From the IMG/VR virus record IMGVR_UViG_3300027985_001685, positions 62,001-126,000 of that record: DNA of 64,000 nt, one strand, 5' to 3'. The position numbers were made by a program, and so were the translations under genes. Positions 36,048 through 43,551 of this stretch are shown in pieces (the first letter of the stretch is position 1; each line of letters opens with the position of its first letter). Source of the DNA: a virus. The notes below the pieces were generated by a model. The model was not told the origin of the DNA. It was given only the letters and a program-made list of their open reading frames with translations, and did no database searches.

Positions 36048-36417
36048 GAAAAATCCTGTATATCATAACTCATACCAAATTAGAGAAGGGTTAAGCAAAT
36101 GTAACCCAGAGTGTTTTTTGTATTTGTTTCAAAGAGGCGAATATAGGAAGTCTCTTGACATAAACAGTATTACCCAGTTAGCCGAATTAATTAAAGCCAA
36201 CACTAATGAGTTTTATGAATGTTGTGTTGGAGTTGGAGATATTATTACAGGTCTTCGTACAAGTAAGATTCTCAGTGTTAAAGAGTATGATCAAGTTGAT
36301 GAGTTTGATGATTTATCAAAAGATGAATTATTAATTCTGGATACTGTTGCAGCCAAGACTGGACTGTATCTTGAAACTTATAACTCTTACTACCATATTG
36401 ACAGATATGAGGTATAA
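36019..36417 (+). CDS. Unknown protein
   Basis: 132 residues; start ATG 36019 follows GGGGAGGAATTC. Basic N-terminus then acidic helical part. Overlaps the preceding gene in another frame; both have usable ribosome sites. Function unknown. Confidence 0.5.
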   Translation: MFVLKKIKNKKNPVYHNSYQIREGLSKCNPECFLYLFQRGEYRKSLDINSITQLAELIKANTNEFYECCVGVGDIITGLRTSKILSVKEYDQVDEFDDLSKDELLILDTVAAKTGLYLETYNSYYHIDRYEV

Positions 36418-36418
36418 T

Positions 36419-36817
36419 ATGTTTCGTGTAATTTTAATTAGCTTAACTTTGTTCTTAGTATCTCAAAGTTCAATGGCGGCACTATTTAAATGTCGCCTTT
36501 TAAATCCATGTGCAAATAATCATCCAATGGCTTTGAATGAATGTATTTTTGAGACAATGGATATTGTTGTTTCTAAAACAAACAAAAATCGAGCTTCTTT
36601 GTATGCTTATAAGGAAAATGGAAATACTAGAAGATTTTGGGGAGATATTGATTTAGGTAACAAACCTTACTTTTCAACCGATGCTAGATTCACACCAATT
36701 CAAATCTATGCTTATATCGTCAGAGGCGATATGTTCGCTGGATACATGGAATATAAAGATGCTGAATTTAAGATTTCTTGCAAGTATAAACGTGATGGAA
36801 TTGATATTTCAATCTAA
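36419..36817 (+). CDS. Small secreted protein
   Basis: 132 residues from ATG 36419 (TGAGG upstream). Signal peptide FRVILISLTLFLVSQSSMA with cleavage likely after Ala 20. Mature part has four cysteines (CRLLNPC, C near 48, C near 123) that may form disulfides in the periplasm. Function unknown; the longer frame from 36347 is rejected because it lacks a signal sequence at its start. Confidence 0.55.
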   Translation: MFRVILISLTLFLVSQSSMAALFKCRLLNPCANNHPMALNECIFETMDIVVSKTNKNRASLYAYKENGNTRRFWGDIDLGNKPYFSTDARFTPIQIYAYIVRGDMFAGYMEYKDAEFKISCKYKRDGIDISI

Positions 36818-36848
36818 AGAGTAATTATAATCCCTCTAGGAGCAAGTT

Positions 36849-37655
36849 ATGAGAATTTTATGCTTAACTGATACTCATAGAGGGTACTCAAGCAGAACGT
36901 CTAGAGTTCACGATAAGTTCTTTAAACGTATTAGAGATAATGAGCAGTTTGATTTAATTGTTCATTCTGGTGACATTGGAAGCAACTCCCAAAAAAGCAC
37001 TTATGCTGGCTTAAAGTCTTTAAGAAGGGCATTTCCTGATCATGTTATTCTAACAGTAAAAGGTAATCATGATTGGTGGGATTGGTATAGTTTTAAGTCT
37101 AAAAAGAAGAACCCTTATAAAACACGATATACTTTTGATTTAATGGAGAGCGAATTCCGGCGTGTTTGTAAAGAAAACAAGATTCACTATTTACAAGATG
37201 GGGAATATGTCTCAGAAGATGTCGTGATTTTTGGTTTTGATAGTTGGTATGGGCTAGATCCCTATGAATTTACCAATGATTTAAGCTATATGCCAATTGG
37301 TATAGAAGGAAGTACACATCATTTTATGAGACTAAGGTCTGATAGGGCTTTAGCCAAAATTTTTGATTTGACTGAAAAGTATTCTCAATCAAAAGTTTTA
37401 GTTACACATTTTCCCTCCTATTGTGATGAGGAGAAATACAAGAGACTTCAAGGGCCACAGTATTACCTTGAGCATATACTTGAAGTTTTTGATTATTATA
37501 TTGTGGGACACACTCACAGGTCAGTAGACAGAGTTGAGGGTAAGTGCCGCATTATAAATGCAGGAACTAATAACCCTGAGTTTTGGGACGGCGGCTATGA
37601 TCGGCCTGCGTATAAAATTATTGATACAATGGAGGTGGTTAATGGCCATTCTTGA
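36849..37655 (+). CDS. Metallophosphoesterase
   Basis: 268 residues with all calcineurin-type motifs: DTH (residues 8-10), SGDIGSN, GNHDWW, THFPS and GHTHRS. These bind two metal ions and hydrolyse phosphomonoesters, diesters or nucleotides. Nearby RNA genes make RNA end-processing or cyclic-phosphate removal an attractive idea, but substrate cannot be told from sequence. Strong AGGAG site upstream; overlaps the next gene by 14 nt. Confidence 0.88.
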   Translation: MRILCLTDTHRGYSSRTSRVHDKFFKRIRDNEQFDLIVHSGDIGSNSQKSTYAGLKSLRRAFPDHVILTVKGNHDWWDWYSFKSKKKNPYKTRYTFDLMESEFRRVCKENKIHYLQDGEYVSEDVVIFGFDSWYGLDPYEFTNDLSYMPIGIEGSTHHFMRLRSDRALAKIFDLTEKYSQSKVLVTHFPSYCDEEKYKRLQGPQYYLEHILEVFDYYIVGHTHRSVDRVEGKCRIINAGTNNPEFWDGGYDRPAYKIIDTMEVVNGHS

Positions 37656-38055
37656 TAAAAAACCTCGTTTTAAATTTAAACCTATTAGTGAACTCGACAA
37701 GTTGTATGAAAAAGAGGCTAGCGGCGAACTATACTTGGAGGAGGTTGATGTGGAAAGTTTGGATAAGAACTATTTATTCCGTAAATTTAAACAAAAAATC
37801 TGCTCATTTGAATGGATTTTTAGCTTGGTTATGATAGTTATAGTTACTGCTTTAATTATTATTGGCTTTAAGCTTATAAAAGATAGCAGTACAGATGTAG
37901 AGATTAAAGAGATTTTTGCTTGTACATCTTTAAGTTCAGAAATAATTGAGTCAGCTGAAAAGATGAGTGCTTTAGCAGTTGAAGCTACTGATAATTGGGA
38001 AAAATGTGAAATTGAGAAAAGTCAGCTGATTCTAAAAATAGAGAGTTTGAAATGA
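37642..38055 (+). CDS. Single-pass membrane protein
   Basis: 137 residues from ATG 37642 (TGGAGGTGG upstream). Basic cytoplasmic N-terminus, transmembrane helix near 53-75 (WIFSLVMIVIVTALIIIGF), then a helical outer part. Starts inside the phosphoesterase gene. Function unknown. Confidence 0.55.
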   Translation: MAILDKKPRFKFKPISELDKLYEKEASGELYLEEVDVESLDKNYLFRKFKQKICSFEWIFSLVMIVIVTALIIIGFKLIKDSSTDVEIKEIFACTSLSSEIIESAEKMSALAVEATDNWEKCEIEKSQLILKIESLK

Positions 38056-38552
38056 ATAATCAAATAATTAAATGTGGGTATTGTCACCCTGAAAACCCTG
38101 GTAAAAGCAGACTTGGCCCATTTAAAAGTTATGACCATAAAGGTAAACTTTTAGATGAGGGTTGGCAGAATTGCCATATTTGTGATGGCAAAGGTGAGTA
38201 TCCAGACACTCTTGAATTTAGAGAAGAACACAATATCTGGGAAACTGCGGCTGAGACTAGAGAGCTTCTTCAGTTTTTAATTGATATTGTTGATAAAAAA
38301 GAAAAGTGGAGATGGGTAGAAAACTCACAATGCAAGTATATTGATATTCGGATTGATATGAGATCTATCAACTCTCTGCTATTCGGTCGTGATGGAGAAA
38401 AACGGATTACTTTAGATAGACTTAAATATCAAATATCTAATGAAAAAGATATGAGATATTGTTATAAGTGTGAGAAAGATACACCTACTGTAAATGAAGA
38501 TTGTGTTTATTGTGGACTTTCTAAAGTAACGCCAGATCATTTAACTAAATGA
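38052..38552 (+). CDS. Protein with two zinc-finger modules
   Basis: 166 residues. N-terminal CGYC...CHICDGKGEY is a DnaJ-like CxxCxGxG finger; a C-terminal ribbon CYKCEKDTP...CVYCGLSK. The middle is helical. Start overlaps the previous stop by 4 nt. Possibly RNA or chaperone-related; function unknown. Confidence 0.55.
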   Translation: MNNQIIKCGYCHPENPGKSRLGPFKSYDHKGKLLDEGWQNCHICDGKGEYPDTLEFREEHNIWETAAETRELLQFLIDIVDKKEKWRWVENSQCKYIDIRIDMRSINSLLFGRDGEKRITLDRLKYQISNEKDMRYCYKCEKDTPTVNEDCVYCGLSKVTPDHLTK

Positions 38553-38589
38553 TATAGAAACTGAAAAAAAATAAAAAGAGGAGATTATT

Positions 38590-38793
38590 ATGGCTGCGAA
38601 TAAAGCTGTTATTGAAGGTTGGATTGAAAGAGCAAAAGAAGAAGGTGCTACACATATTGTTTCAGTGTGTGATCGTTTTGACTATGATGATTATCCAGTT
38701 TTTGTTATGCCTGGACAAGATCCTAACCAAGTTGCATATGAATATAATAATAAAAGTATGCAAAGCGTTAATGAAATAATTATTGTAAAATAA
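38590..38793 (+). CDS. Small conserved-type phage protein
   Basis: 67 residues (KAVIEGWIERAKEEGATHIVSVCDRFDYDDYPVFVMPGQ), compact alpha/beta with AGAGGAG upstream. The pattern helix-ATHIVSVCDxFDYDDYPVFV is familiar from small phage proteins of unknown function. It ends 6 nt before the tmRNA. Confidence 0.6.
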   Translation: MAANKAVIEGWIERAKEEGATHIVSVCDRFDYDDYPVFVMPGQDPNQVAYEYNNKSMQSVNEIIIVK

Positions 38794-38799
38794 TAATAT

Positions 38800-39320
38800 G
38801 GGGGTGAATTAGTTTCGACACGGTTACGAGGTTTGTATTTGCATGTCCCGGATGGTTCTTGGCCGGGTTATCAATGAACTAAATCATAATTGGCAACGAT
38901 TATATCGAACTTCAAGCTGCTGCTTAATTAGCATTCAGTTGAATGAGGGCCTTACACCAATAACAAAAAGTAAGGGACATACGGACAGGTCTAATAATCG
39001 TCTAAAAAGTTCCCACGGAACGTTGACTCTGTGGCGTTGTTTTCCTTGTGTACAGTAAACAAACAAGGTGGTGGAGGGAACCATGTGTTCCCCTATTGAG
39101 TATCTTGTGACCAGGATATTCAGGTTGTGTGATGAGAGCAACTTTAAAGATTTTGAAACATGAGGCATCTAGTCATCAATTATGTGAAGGAATGGCCCAA
39201 CCTTGTTAAAAAATGGTTACTATTTGCTTGGATAGTATTGGCATCAAAAACAAGCTAAACATGTAGACGATATTTATTGAGTAGTTGTGGACGCGGGGGC
39301 AGGGCCCGCCACCTCCACCA
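38800..39320 (+). ncRNA. ssrA: Transfer-messenger RNA (tmRNA), 521 nt
   Basis: The 5' end GGGGGTG (38800-38806) pairs with CACCTCC (39310-39316), followed by A-CCA. The 5' tRNA-like part contains TGAATTAGTTTCGACA, the 3' part GGACGCGGG, both typical of tmRNA. The tag frame reads GNDYIELQAAA and ends with TAA (38892-38927), comparable to tags ending ALAA. The RNA tags stalled ribosome products for degradation. Oddities: it is much longer than the usual 350-400 nt, and the T loop reads GGCAGGG (39298-39304) instead of TTCRANY although the five-pair T stem is perfect. Confidence 0.93.
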
Positions 39321-39326
39321 TTTATG

Positions 39327-39395
39327 GCCATGGTAGTGTAAATAACACACTAGACGCATAATCTAGAGACAGAAGGGAAGTACTTCTACTTGGCC
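39327..39395 (+). tRNA. tRNA-like cloverleaf with CAT triplet, degenerate loops
   Basis: Exact cloverleaf spacing: GCCATGG/ACTTGGC acceptor (two mismatches), TA, D stem GTGT/ACAC with a 5-nt loop, anticodon stem CTAGA/TCTAG with loop CGCATAA, 4-nt variable loop, T stem AGAAG/CTTCT with loop GGAAGTA. Position 33 is G instead of T, the D loop lacks GG, the T loop lacks TTC and no CCA follows. It begins 7 nt after the tmRNA. It may be a decayed tRNA, a mimic, or a processing signal. Confidence 0.45.
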
Positions 39396-39420
39396 TCATT
39401 TATCATTAAGGAAGTTATTT

Positions 39421-39873
39421 ATGGCGTATAATGAAATTAAAGTGATTGGAGCAAAATTTGTCAATCTTGATAAGACAAAAGAATGGGAAGAACTTTTCAC
39501 TCATAGAAACATAAATTATGCTTTAGACTATGCTAGAGAGTTTTTAGGAAAAGACTGGAGTAATTTTTTAAATGAAGAATGCGTCCATGAAGTTGTTTCG
39601 ATTGAAGATAGAGAGTCTCAGGTAGACCATGGAAGATGGATGAAATATAAGGAGATAACTACAGATAAAGGCGAGAGCTTTGTTGTTGAGTCTGAGTTTC
39701 CTTTTTACTACGATATTGATTATAAAATTGTTAAAGTTCCAGATGAAAAGAGTGGTTTAGCAGTAATTAAACAGTCTAATTTATGGCTCCGTAAAGAGAT
39801 ATTAAATTTATTCAAAAATTCTAAGCTTGAGTTGGCAGAGTTATCTCGAATGGTAGATCAAACTATAATTTAA
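39421..39873 (+). CDS. Unknown protein
   Basis: 150 residues, soluble, charged (KTKEWEELFTHRNINYALDY, VVSIEDRESQVDHGRWMKYK). AAGGAAG upstream of ATG. First gene after tmRNA. No motif recognised. Confidence 0.5.
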   Translation: MAYNEIKVIGAKFVNLDKTKEWEELFTHRNINYALDYAREFLGKDWSNFLNEECVHEVVSIEDRESQVDHGRWMKYKEITTDKGESFVVESEFPFYYDIDYKIVKVPDEKSGLAVIKQSNLWLRKEILNLFKNSKLELAELSRMVDQTII

Positions 39874-39890
39874 TTTATTGAGGATTTTTT

Positions 39891-40115
39891 ATGAACTTAA
39901 AGAAAGTTAGGCCTATAGTTCAAGCAAGGAAGAAAAAAGAAAGAAGATTAATTATGCAAAAGCGCATAAAAGACTTTGATCGTAGAGTTCATGAAAATAT
40001 AGAAATAATTAAAGCTATAGTCAGGAAACTTCCTATGATTGGAAGTATTATGGGCGCTTTGCAGATGGATTCACATACTATAGCAACTGCAATGGAACTA
40101 TCTAGGATAGACTGA
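39891..40115 (+). CDS. Small basic helical protein
   Basis: 74 residues, very basic at the start (KKVRPIVQARKKKERRLIMQ), helical. Weak TGAGG site upstream. Basic charge suggests nucleic-acid binding. Function unknown. Confidence 0.45.
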   Translation: MNLKKVRPIVQARKKKERRLIMQKRIKDFDRRVHENIEIIKAIVRKLPMIGSIMGALQMDSHTIATAMELSRID

Positions 40116-40125
40116 GGAGCTTTTT

Positions 40126-40368
40126 ATGTCTCAATGTAATTCAAGCAATATTGATATAAGTATAGAGCTTTGCAATAATTGTGATGGAGCAGGTATCGTT
40201 ACAAAAAAAGAGCTGTATTGTTGGCATAACGGAGTCTATACATACACACAGGATGTCTGTGAAAGATGTAATGGAACTGGAAGAGTGAAGAAAACCACAT
40301 CAATTAAGATTGAAGTAGAGGCCTATGTCCCTAGTACAGAATTAAAAGAGTGGAAGGGGCCTTTGTGA
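40126..40368 (+). CDS. Small DnaJ-type zinc-finger protein
   Basis: 80 residues. CNNCDGAG...CERCNGTG are two CxxCxGxG repeats, forming one zinc site as in the DnaJ cysteine-rich domain and in small RNA-associated proteins. TGAGGAG upstream. Like 38052-38552 it lies in the RNA-gene region. Partner unknown. Confidence 0.65.
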   Translation: MSQCNSSNIDISIELCNNCDGAGIVTKKELYCWHNGVYTYTQDVCERCNGTGRVKKTTSIKIEVEAYVPSTELKEWKGPL

Positions 40369-40373
40369 GAAAG

Positions 40374-40523
40374 ATGTTTGCCCCATCACAGTCTAATCAG
40401 ATAACCAAGGAGTACTATTACACTCTTAATGGGCACTCTTGGAGTAAACATAGAGTTCAAAAAGTAATGAGGCAGAATGGCTCCTATGTTTATTGGACCT
40501 ATCATCTGGTTGATACAAGGTAG
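40374..40523 (+). CDS. Very small protein
   Basis: 49 residues from ATG 40374 (a GTG at 40365 overlapping the previous stop is an alternative). Aromatic-rich (KEYYYTLNGHSWSKHRVQKV, YVYWTYHLVDTR). Short beta-like protein; kept because it exactly fills the gap between two genes. Confidence 0.4.
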   Translation: MFAPSQSNQITKEYYYTLNGHSWSKHRVQKVMRQNGSYVYWTYHLVDTR

Positions 40524-40530
40524 GTTAAAT

Positions 40531-40866
40531 ATGAAAAAATATTTCAGTAGAAAAATGAAAGATGAGAGAAAAAAAGAGAAAAAGAAGAAGTTAATAAAAG
40601 GTGAAAAGAATGGACTGTGTAATGTCACAGCTTGTCAGTCACCAACTGATGTAGTCTTTTTTAATAAAGGAACAAGCAAGTACTATTGTGCCTCTTGTGC
40701 TCAACGTATTAATGATGCGAATAAAGAGTATCCTGATACTGAAAGACTATTTGATGATAAGTATCTCTGTAGAACCGATGAAGGATTATTGCCTAGAGAG
40801 TTCTGGAGAAAACAATTTGAAGAGGAGATGGCTTATGTTCGTGAAAATAAAACCAATGTTGACTAA
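40531..40866 (+). CDS. Small zinc-binding protein
   Basis: 111 residues from ATG 40531. Very basic N-terminus (KKYFSRKMKDERKKEKKKK), then CNVTAC...YYCASCAQR, a four-cysteine ribbon. Charged helical C-terminus. Likely nucleic-acid binding; the longer frame from 40477 overlaps the previous gene and is less likely. Confidence 0.5.
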   Translation: MKKYFSRKMKDERKKEKKKKLIKGEKNGLCNVTACQSPTDVVFFNKGTSKYYCASCAQRINDANKEYPDTERLFDDKYLCRTDEGLLPREFWRKQFEEEMAYVRENKTNVD

Positions 40867-41107
40867 CATTGAAGAAGAAGATGTAGAACATCCTTTTGCA
40901 AGTATCCAACCAACAGAAATTATTGTTTTAAGAGATCGATTAACACTTCATAAAATACCTAAATCAATCAATAAGGTTGAGGAGGGTAAGGCAATTGCTA
41001 ATTATGAGTATTTTGCTCATATAGCAGCTGGTCTTAGTAAAGAAGAAAATGTTTACAGGATCTCTGATGAAGAGTATACTAGGTTAGAAAAAATGTTTTT
41101 GTTTTAA
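40835..41107 (+). CDS. Small protein upstream of Y RNAs
   Basis: 90 residues from ATG 40835 (AGAGGAG upstream), overlapping the previous gene by 32 nt. Contains FASIQPTEIIVLRDRLTLHK. Ends 6 nt before the first Y RNA stem. No motif recognised. Confidence 0.5.
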   Translation: MFVKIKPMLTNIEEEDVEHPFASIQPTEIIVLRDRLTLHKIPKSINKVEEGKAIANYEYFAHIAAGLSKEENVYRISDEEYTRLEKMFLF

Positions 41108-41113
41108 TGTAAA

Positions 41114-41240
41114 ATAGGTGGGCCGAAGGTTATTGGTTATCATTTTTTTTGGAAATAAAAGCCGAGGTGGTTCGATTCCACCATTAGCCCATTTGGTAAA
41201 GGAGGGCGTTCCCAATACCATATTTGCTCACCTATTTTTT
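41114..41240 (+). ncRNA. Y RNA with tRNA-like module (YrlA type)
   Basis: Outer stem ATAGGTG (41114-41120) with CACCTAT (41229-41235), then T6. The 5' strand has GGCCGA-N10-TTATC as in animal Y RNAs; GGT-T-ATTGG (41129-41137) pairs with CCAATACC (41212-41219). The enclosed domain has a perfect T arm GGTGG-TTCGATT-CCACC (41167-41183) followed by an acceptor-like stem and a short D-like hairpin, in permuted order, but without encoded CCA or a perfect acceptor. This matches bacterial YrlA RNAs, which mimic tRNA. Ro60 is encoded 140 nt downstream; the RNA should tether or gate that protein. Confidence 0.85.
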
Positions 41241-41263
41241 CATTTTATAAGTTAAGTTTCAAT

Positions 41264-41345
41264 ACGGCAGGGTCGATAGACTAAGGGTTATCTAGGTTGT
41301 GATTTTCCCCTTAATCATTTCATTTACCCTGCCTTTCTTTTTTTT
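41264..41345 (+). ncRNA. Minimal Y RNA without tRNA module
   Basis: GGCAGGGT (41266-41273) pairs with ACCCTGCC (41326-41333), followed by a T-rich tail (TTTCTTTTTTTTT). The 5' strand has GTCGA-N11-TTATC; TAAGGG (41282-41287) pairs with CCCTTA (41308-41313). Only a 20-nt loop lies beyond the Ro-binding helix. It sits between the YrlA-type RNA and the Ro60 gene, so it could be a competitor or stabiliser for Ro60. Confidence 0.75.
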
Positions 41346-41379
41346 AATAATAATATTTTAATACATTATGGAGGACGAC

Positions 41380-43056
41380 ATGTCTTATCGCTATTCTTCT
41401 TTAATTAAAGAAACCCCACAAACTAGTGCAATTCCTGGTAAACAAATGGTTAAGAACAATGCAGGTGGCTTTGTTTTTAAAATTGATAAATGGCAACGTC
41501 TTATGCGCTTCTTAATTCTTGGCGCAGAGAGTGGTACTTATTATGTAAATCAAAAAGCTTTTGCATTAGAAAATATTGATAGAGTCCTTGAGTGTATTAA
41601 TGAAGATTCAAGAAAAGTTCTTACTACATTGCTTGATGTCTCTCTCAATGGAAGGGCCTTAAAGCAAGATGCAACAATATTTTTATTGGCTCTTGTTTCA
41701 AGTCAAAATAAGGGGACTAAAGATGTTGAGCTTAATGAGCTAATTAAGTCGGCTGTTTTAAAAGTTTGTAGAACGCCTACAATGCTTTTTATGTACCTTA
41801 AGTTTGTTAGAGACTTAAGAGGGATGGGTCCTTCTGTAAGAAAATCTATTGCAAAATACTATACTGAAACAGACTTTAGTCGACTTGACCTGAGTGTTAT
41901 TAAGTACCGTAATCGTGAAGGCTATACTCATAGAGATGCCTTGCGTTTATCTCATCCAAAGGCTAAAGATGAAAAACGTCAGCAGCTTTTTGCGTATCTT
42001 GTAGGAAAAGCAAATGCTCCTGAAGGTACAATGTGTGAGCTTTTTGAAAAGCTAAAAACAATTGATCTAAATACTAAAAAGGGTGTTAGTGAATTAATTG
42101 GCCTAATCACTAAACATAATATTCCTCGGGAGCTATTGCCAACTGCAGCATTGAATAATGCAGATGTATGGAGAGCAATGCTTCCAGGAATGCCTATTAT
42201 GGCATTAGTCAGAAACTTAGGTAAAATGTCTAGCCTTAATATTTTTGATAGTAATCTAAGAGATGAAACTATCATGGTTGTGAATAAGCTAGGAAATAAA
42301 GAGGTTATTGAAAAATCCAGAATTCATCCTATGCAGCTTTATATTGCATCTAAGGTATATTCAGCAGGTAGAGGGGTCAAAGGATCTTTATCTTGGAGAC
42401 CTAATGCTAAAATTAGATCAGCCCTAGATACTGCAATGACATTGGCTTTTAAAAATATTAAACCAACAGGAAAGAGATTTCTTATTGGTGCTGATATTTC
42501 CGGTTCTATGACTTGTTCGGTCTTAGGTACTGATTTTGTTTCAGCATATGAAGCTTCAGCTTGTTTAGTTACAACTCTTGTTAGAACTGAAGAAAATGTT
42601 GATGCAGTTGCTTTTGGTAGTCCATCTAAAGGTGGGTATAGATCTTGGAATGAACCAAGAAACTATGGCTTTTCTATAGGGAATAATGGCGTTTCTGTTA
42701 TGCCTGTAAACAAGAAAGAATCGGTAGACTCACTTGTTGGTCGTATGCAAAGCAACTACCATATGGGTAGTGGAACTGATTGTTCTCTTCCTATTAGTTA
42801 TGCCTTAAATAAAAAGATACCTGTTGATGTATTTGTCATTACTACTGACAATGAAACATGGGCCGGCAAGGAGCATGTATGTCAGATTTTAGACAAATAT
42901 AGAAAAACAATGGGTATTAATGCAAAATTATTTGTGATGGCAACATCATCTTCAGATTTTACTATTGCTGATCCTAATGATCCTGGAATGCTTGATTGCG
43001 CAGGATTTGATGCTTCAGTATTCAGTCTATTGTCGGAGTTTGCCTTACAAGAATAA
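41380..43056 (+). CDS. rsr: Ro60-like TROVE protein with vWA domain
   Basis: 558 residues from ATG 41380 (GGAGG upstream). N-terminal TROVE region: QRLMRFLILGAESGTYYVNQ, then helical repeats including MYLKFVRDLRGMGPSVRKSI. C-terminal von Willebrand A domain with the metal site DISGSM (D372, S374, S376), GSGTD and VFVITTDNETWAG. Ro60 is a ring protein that binds Y RNAs on its outer face and single-stranded RNA ends in its central hole; bacterial forms act in RNA processing and decay. Two Y RNAs lie immediately upstream and four more downstream. A phosphoribosyltransferase-like gene and an RNA ligase follow in the same operon. Confidence 0.92.
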   Translation: MSYRYSSLIKETPQTSAIPGKQMVKNNAGGFVFKIDKWQRLMRFLILGAESGTYYVNQKAFALENIDRVLECINEDSRKVLTTLLDVSLNGRALKQDATIFLLALVSSQNKGTKDVELNELIKSAVLKVCRTPTMLFMYLKFVRDLRGMGPSVRKSIAKYYTETDFSRLDLSVIKYRNREGYTHRDALRLSHPKAKDEKRQQLFAYLVGKANAPEGTMCELFEKLKTIDLNTKKGVSELIGLITKHNIPRELLPTAALNNADVWRAMLPGMPIMALVRNLGKMSSLNIFDSNLRDETIMVVNKLGNKEVIEKSRIHPMQLYIASKVYSAGRGVKGSLSWRPNAKIRSALDTAMTLAFKNIKPTGKRFLIGADISGSMTCSVLGTDFVSAYEASACLVTTLVRTEENVDAVAFGSPSKGGYRSWNEPRNYGFSIGNNGVSVMPVNKKESVDSLVGRMQSNYHMGSGTDCSLPISYALNKKIPVDVFVITTDNETWAGKEHVCQILDKYRKTMGINAKLFVMATSSSDFTIADPNDPGMLDCAGFDASVFSLLSEFALQE

Positions 43057-43069
43057 ATGTGAGGTAGAC

Positions 43070-43549
43070 ATGAAAACTATTGATAGACTTGTTAAAGAAG
43101 TTCTTGATGAACACAAGGAAGGTGAAAAGTTTTTTGAGAACTTGGATGAAAAAGTCAGAGATAAAAAGTGGTGCCAGGCACTATGGACCTCATATGTAAA
43201 ATCTGGCTTACGTGACAATATGGATTTTATTGTTATGTCAGGTAGATTTGGTCAGCTATTCTATAACTTTCTAGTTTCTATTGGTGTGACTCGACCCATC
43301 TTTTTAGTTAGAGGTGGGTTAAGGCGCAATCCAGAACTGGATGACTTGAATAGCTTTGAGCTAAGTGGTACACGCTTTGTTTTCTTTGATGACAGCCTTT
43401 ATGCTGGAAGAACAAGGGATGCAATTCATAGTCATTTAGTCGATCTGGGGAGTAAAGGAATCCAACATACATTTGTTATTTATGATGGATCTGAAGTAAA
43501 AGAAGAGTCTGTACACTCACTGTATAGGTACTGGGATAACGAGGAATAA
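43070..43549 (+). CDS. Phosphoribosyltransferase-like protein
   Basis: 159 residues from ATG 43070 (GAGGTAG upstream). FVFFDDSLYAGRTRDAIHSHL matches the PRPP-binding loop of type I phosphoribosyltransferases (hydrophobic strand, DD, small-x-GRT). Helical N-terminus. It lies between Ro60 and the RNA ligase with 2-13 nt gaps, suggesting a shared function. Substrate base unknown; loss of catalysis is possible because the fold is often reused for regulation. Confidence 0.6.
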   Translation: MKTIDRLVKEVLDEHKEGEKFFENLDEKVRDKKWCQALWTSYVKSGLRDNMDFIVMSGRFGQLFYNFLVSIGVTRPIFLVRGGLRRNPELDDLNSFELSGTRFVFFDDSLYAGRTRDAIHSHLVDLGSKGIQHTFVIYDGSEVKEESVHSLYRYWDNEE

Positions 43550-43551
43550 TT

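Noticed and set aside
38860-38885. GGGTTATC in the tmRNA as another Ro60-binding site
   Set aside because: The YCGA element at the required distance and the terminal stem are missing.
38843-39168. Open frames on both strands inside the tmRNA
   Set aside because: They lie within a clear structured RNA and have no ribosome sites; only the short tag frame is real.
41368-41379. Upstream ATG for Ro60 (41368)
   Set aside because: ATG 41380 has GGAGG at proper spacing; the earlier ATG overlaps that ribosome site.
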